This document shows positions 61,917-64,000 of a stretch of DNA of 64,000 nucleotides, piece by piece. Every line of letters begins with the position of its first letter. Position 1 is the stretch's first letter. This stretch comes from Glutamicibacter uratoxydans. GTDB taxonomy: Bacteria; Actinomycetota; Actinomycetes; Actinomycetales; Micrococcaceae. The position numbers and the translations under genes are program-made. Location: NCBI RefSeq assembly GCF_006539925.1, contig NZ_BJNY01000007.1:124001-188000 (forward strand), written 5' to 3'. The notes beneath the pieces were generated by a model. It did not search any database, was not told where the DNA came from, and saw nothing but the letters and a program-made list of their open reading frames with translations.

Positions 61917-62770
61917 GCGAACGGGTCTCCCAACTTATCTGATAGCCAGCCACCGATGGAGTTGACTGCCACGACGATCAGCACCACTGCCAGCGAAGGA
62001 ATCATTGCGGGCAGGAAGTTGCCTGCCACCAGGGCGCTTTGGCCCTCGTTGATCATGTTGCCCCAGTCCGCGGCCGGAGCCTGGATGCCCAGGCCCAGGA
62101 AGGACAGGGCCGCCAGCTCCACCAGCACATAGCCGAAGTTCTGGGTAGTCTGCGAACCGACCACGCCCAGCACATTGGGCATGACCGCGCGAGTGGCGAT
62201 CCAGCCCGGAGCGAAGCCCTGAACCTGGTAGGCGGAGACGTACTGGCGGTTCTTCTCCCCGGAGACCAGTTGGCGGGTGAGCCTGCCGATGTACGGGGTG
62301 TAGGCGATGGACATCGCGATGATCGGGGCGGTCAGCCCCTTGCCGAACAGCGCCACGGCCAAGATGGCCAGCAGCAGCGCTGGGAAGGCCAGCACGATGT
62401 CGAAGATGCGGGTGATCACCGCATCGATGATGCCGCCGGCCCAGCCGGCCCACAGTCCCAGGATCACGCCGAGGATGGTGGAGAGCAGGATGACGAAGAT
62501 CGGCCCATACAGCGCGGTGCGCGCGCCGTAGATCATCCGGGACAGGGTGTCGCGGCCCAGCGCGTCGGTGCCCAGCAGGTGGGCGGCGCTCGGGGCGGAG
62601 TTCACGTTCAGCAGGTCGACTGCCGCCGGCGGATACGGGGAGACCAGCGGGGCGAAAACCGCCGCCAGGATCACCACCACCACAAAAATGGCTGAAATCA
62701 GCAGGCCCCAGCGGGTGCGGTGCAGGCTCAGGCGGCTGATCGCCTTGCGCGGTGCTTCTTGGATGCTCAT
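61913..62770 (-). CDS. Oligopeptide-type ABC transporter permease (DppC-like)
   Basis: Permease of 285 residues. Features are HLLGTDALGRDTLSRMIYGA, FDIVLAFPALLLAILAVALF, coupling loop SAYQVQGFAPGWIATRAVMP and AALSFLGLGIQAPAADWGNM. Overlaps both neighbours by 4 bp. Confidence 0.93.
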   Translation of the reverse strand: MSIQEAPRKAISRLSLHRTRWGLLISAIFVVVVILAAVFAPLVSPYPPAAVDLLNVNSAPSAAHLLGTDALGRDTLSRMIYGARTALYGPIFVILLSTILGVILGLWAGWAGGIIDAVITRIFDIVLAFPALLLAILAVALFGKGLTAPIIAMSIAYTPYIGRLTRQLVSGEKNRQYVSAYQVQGFAPGWIATRAVMPNVLGVVGSQTTQNFGYVLVELAALSFLGLGIQAPAADWGNMINEGQSALVAGNFLPAMIPSLAVVLIVVAVNSIGGWLSDKLGDPFA

Positions 62771-63792
62771 CTAGCTCCCTTTCCTGCCTTCAAGCGGGGG
62801 TCGACTACCGGGCCGAGCAGATCGACCAGGGTGTTGATGGCGACGAATGCCGTCACGACGATCAGCACGATCGCCTGGACTACCGGGAAGTCCAGCCGGT
62901 CCACCGAGGAGACCAGCAGGGATCCGAGCCCAGCCAGGCCGAAGGCCTGCTCGACGATGGCCGAGGAGACCAACAGGCCTGCCACCAGCAGGCCGGAGAC
63001 CGTCATGATCGGGCCCAGCGAGTTGCGCAGCACGTGGCGGAAGACCACTGCCACTTCGGTGATGCCGCGGGAGCGGGCCACCTCGACGTGTTCGCGGGAG
63101 AATTCCTCCATCATGGCCGAGCGGGTCACGCGGCCCACCACGGCGATGAAGGACAGCGCCAGCGCCAGGGACGGTAGCACCAGGTGGTAGATCATGTCCC
63201 CGAAGCCTTCGCCGGAGCCGAAGGAGGGGAACATGCCCAGCTGGATGGAGAAGATCGCGATCAGCACGATCGCGCCGACGAAGGACGGGATGGCAGCCAG
63301 CGCGGACATGCCGGCGATGATGCCGCGGTCGATCCAGCTGCCGCGGAACAGCGCCGCTGCGATGCCTGCTGCCAGGCCCAGCACCGCGATCATCAGCCCA
63401 GCCATGACCACCAGGCCCAGGGTGACCGGCAGGCGGTCAAGGATCACGTCGGTGACGTCCTGGCGGTACTGCAGCGAGCGGCCGAAGTCGCCCTGCAGCA
63501 CCCCGGTAATCCAGTGCCAGTACTGCTCCAGCGGCGGCTTGTCCAGCCCGTAGATCGCGGTGACTTCCGCGATGGCCTCCGGGTTGGGGCTGCGTCCGCG
63601 CAGCAGGAAGTTGATCGGGTCCCCGGGCACCAGCCAGCGGGAGAAGAACACGATCACCGAGGAGATGAACACGGTGAACACGAAGCCGAAAAGCTTCATG
63701 GCGATCATTTTCAGGTTCGCCAGCAGCGTTGATTCTTTGTCTGCGCGCGCACGTGCCGGGGGCAGTGCGGTTGCGAGGTTACTTTGCGCCAA
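62767..63792 (-). CDS. Oligopeptide-type ABC transporter permease (DppB-like)
   Basis: Permease of 341 residues from the TTG at 63792, which overlaps the lipoprotein gene by 14 bp; ATG 63708 would remove 28 residues of charged N-terminus. Neither has a clear ribosome site. Motifs: WLVPGDPINFLLRGRSPNPE, YGLDKPPLEQYWHWITGVLQ, GDFGRSLQYRQDVTD, coupling loop ARSRGITEVAVVFRHVLRNS and FGLAGLGSLLVSSV. Confidence 0.92.
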   Translation of the reverse strand: MAQSNLATALPPARARADKESTLLANLKMIAMKLFGFVFTVFISSVIVFFSRWLVPGDPINFLLRGRSPNPEAIAEVTAIYGLDKPPLEQYWHWITGVLQGDFGRSLQYRQDVTDVILDRLPVTLGLVVMAGLMIAVLGLAAGIAAALFRGSWIDRGIIAGMSALAAIPSFVGAIVLIAIFSIQLGMFPSFGSGEGFGDMIYHLVLPSLALALSFIAVVGRVTRSAMMEEFSREHVEVARSRGITEVAVVFRHVLRNSLGPIMTVSGLLVAGLLVSSAIVEQAFGLAGLGSLLVSSVDRLDFPVVQAIVLIVVTAFVAINTLVDLLGPVVDPRLKAGKGAR

Positions 63793-64000
63793 TTTGTGCC
63801 GCCCAAGGGTAGTAGAGGTAGTTCACCGAAACGTCGGTTCCGGTGACCCGGTCGCTCATCCACAGCGTGGTGGGGGTTTCATACAACGGCAGCCATGGCA
63901 GCTGCTCGTTGAGGATCTTCTGTGCTTCCAGCAGGTTCTTCGACTCGCCCTCAGGCTTTTCGCTGAACAGCGCCTGGTTGACTGCCTTGTCGTACTTCGG
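63779..64000 (-). CDS. Substrate-binding lipoprotein of peptide-type ABC transporter, C-terminal part
   Basis: On the minus strand the last 73 codons are visible, entering from the right edge: ...EAQKILNEQLPWLPLYETPT, then TLWMSDRVTGTDV and the end NYLYYPWAAQIGAK. The I-L-N-E-x-x-P-W-L-P-L-Y stretch near the C-terminus is typical of SBP family 5. It is upstream of the permease genes and so probably leads the fourth importer operon. Confidence 0.85.
   Translation of the reverse strand, partial: PKYDKAVNQALFSEKPEGESKNLLEAQKILNEQLPWLPLYETPTTLWMSDRVTGTDVSVNYLYYPWAAQIGAK

Noticed and set aside
1-64000. CRISPR arrays, tRNA/rRNA genes, insertion sequences, phage attachment sites
   Set aside because: No repeat-spacer array, transposase, integrase or structural RNA pattern was seen on either strand by eye.

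Overview
The window looks like chromosomal DNA from a high-GC actinobacterium, probably of the Micrococcaceae (Arthrobacter/Glutamicibacter-like). This is inferred from GC-rich codon use, frequent GTG/TTG starts, ATGA overlaps inside operons, a QsuB-type fusion protein and several apparently leaderless starts. No database search was possible. I see no rRNA, tRNA, CRISPR array, insertion sequence or prophage.

Layout. 1-7101: a dipeptide/oligopeptide-type ABC transporter operon flanked by two paralogous TIM-barrel isomerase-like genes and closed by a perfect 19-bp hairpin. 7307-8602: an MFS exporter. 8944-13364: kdpFABC, without kdpDE. 13459-14878: a short CodA-like amidohydrolase and a small unknown gene. 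14875-16104: an auxiliary-type trpS behind a tryptophan-codon leader peptide (MNPIQNWWWLQ) that appears to be leaderless. 16120-17530: a small monooxygenase, then a toxin-like gene and an antitoxin-like gene facing each other, each with conspicuous palindromes upstream. 17672-25704: a second oligopeptide ABC operon ending in a full-length CodA-like amidohydrolase, preceded by a GntR regulator. 26501-28703: two small DUF4262-like genes and a malic enzyme. 29059-35539: an HTH/membrane pair, an aminotransferase, an EamA exporter and pntAB. 35853-36005: an orphan 50-residue peptide gene. 36073-41084: a shikimate-to-protocatechuate cluster (iclR, qsuB, qsuD, shiA-like carrier). 41081-49172: LysR/YeiH, NUDIX, an Abi-like HEPN gene, an acyl-CoA dehydrogenase, HxlR with an NAD(P)-binding protein, and the binding protein of a third ABC transporter, which continues to 52485. 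52622-58314: EamA/LysR, acyl-CoA ligase, amidase and a SnoaL-like protein. 58437-64000: a fourth oligopeptide ABC operon carrying an FAD amine-oxidase-like enzyme and a cupin.

How it works together. This is an accessory catabolic region. It holds four separate peptide-type ABC importers; three travel with enzymes that could act on the imported compound (isomerases, an amidohydrolase, an amine oxidase plus cupin). The strongest candidate for an undescribed system is the GntR module. Copies of a TTGGTATACCAA-like palindrome lie upstream of gntR, upstream of the ABC operon, just before its amidohydrolase, and again before the distant paralogous amidohydrolase at 13459. This suggests one regulon for uptake and hydrolysis of an unknown amide-type nutrient. 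Three low-GC stretches (about 16400-17600, 43840-44940 and 52600-54560) look recently acquired.
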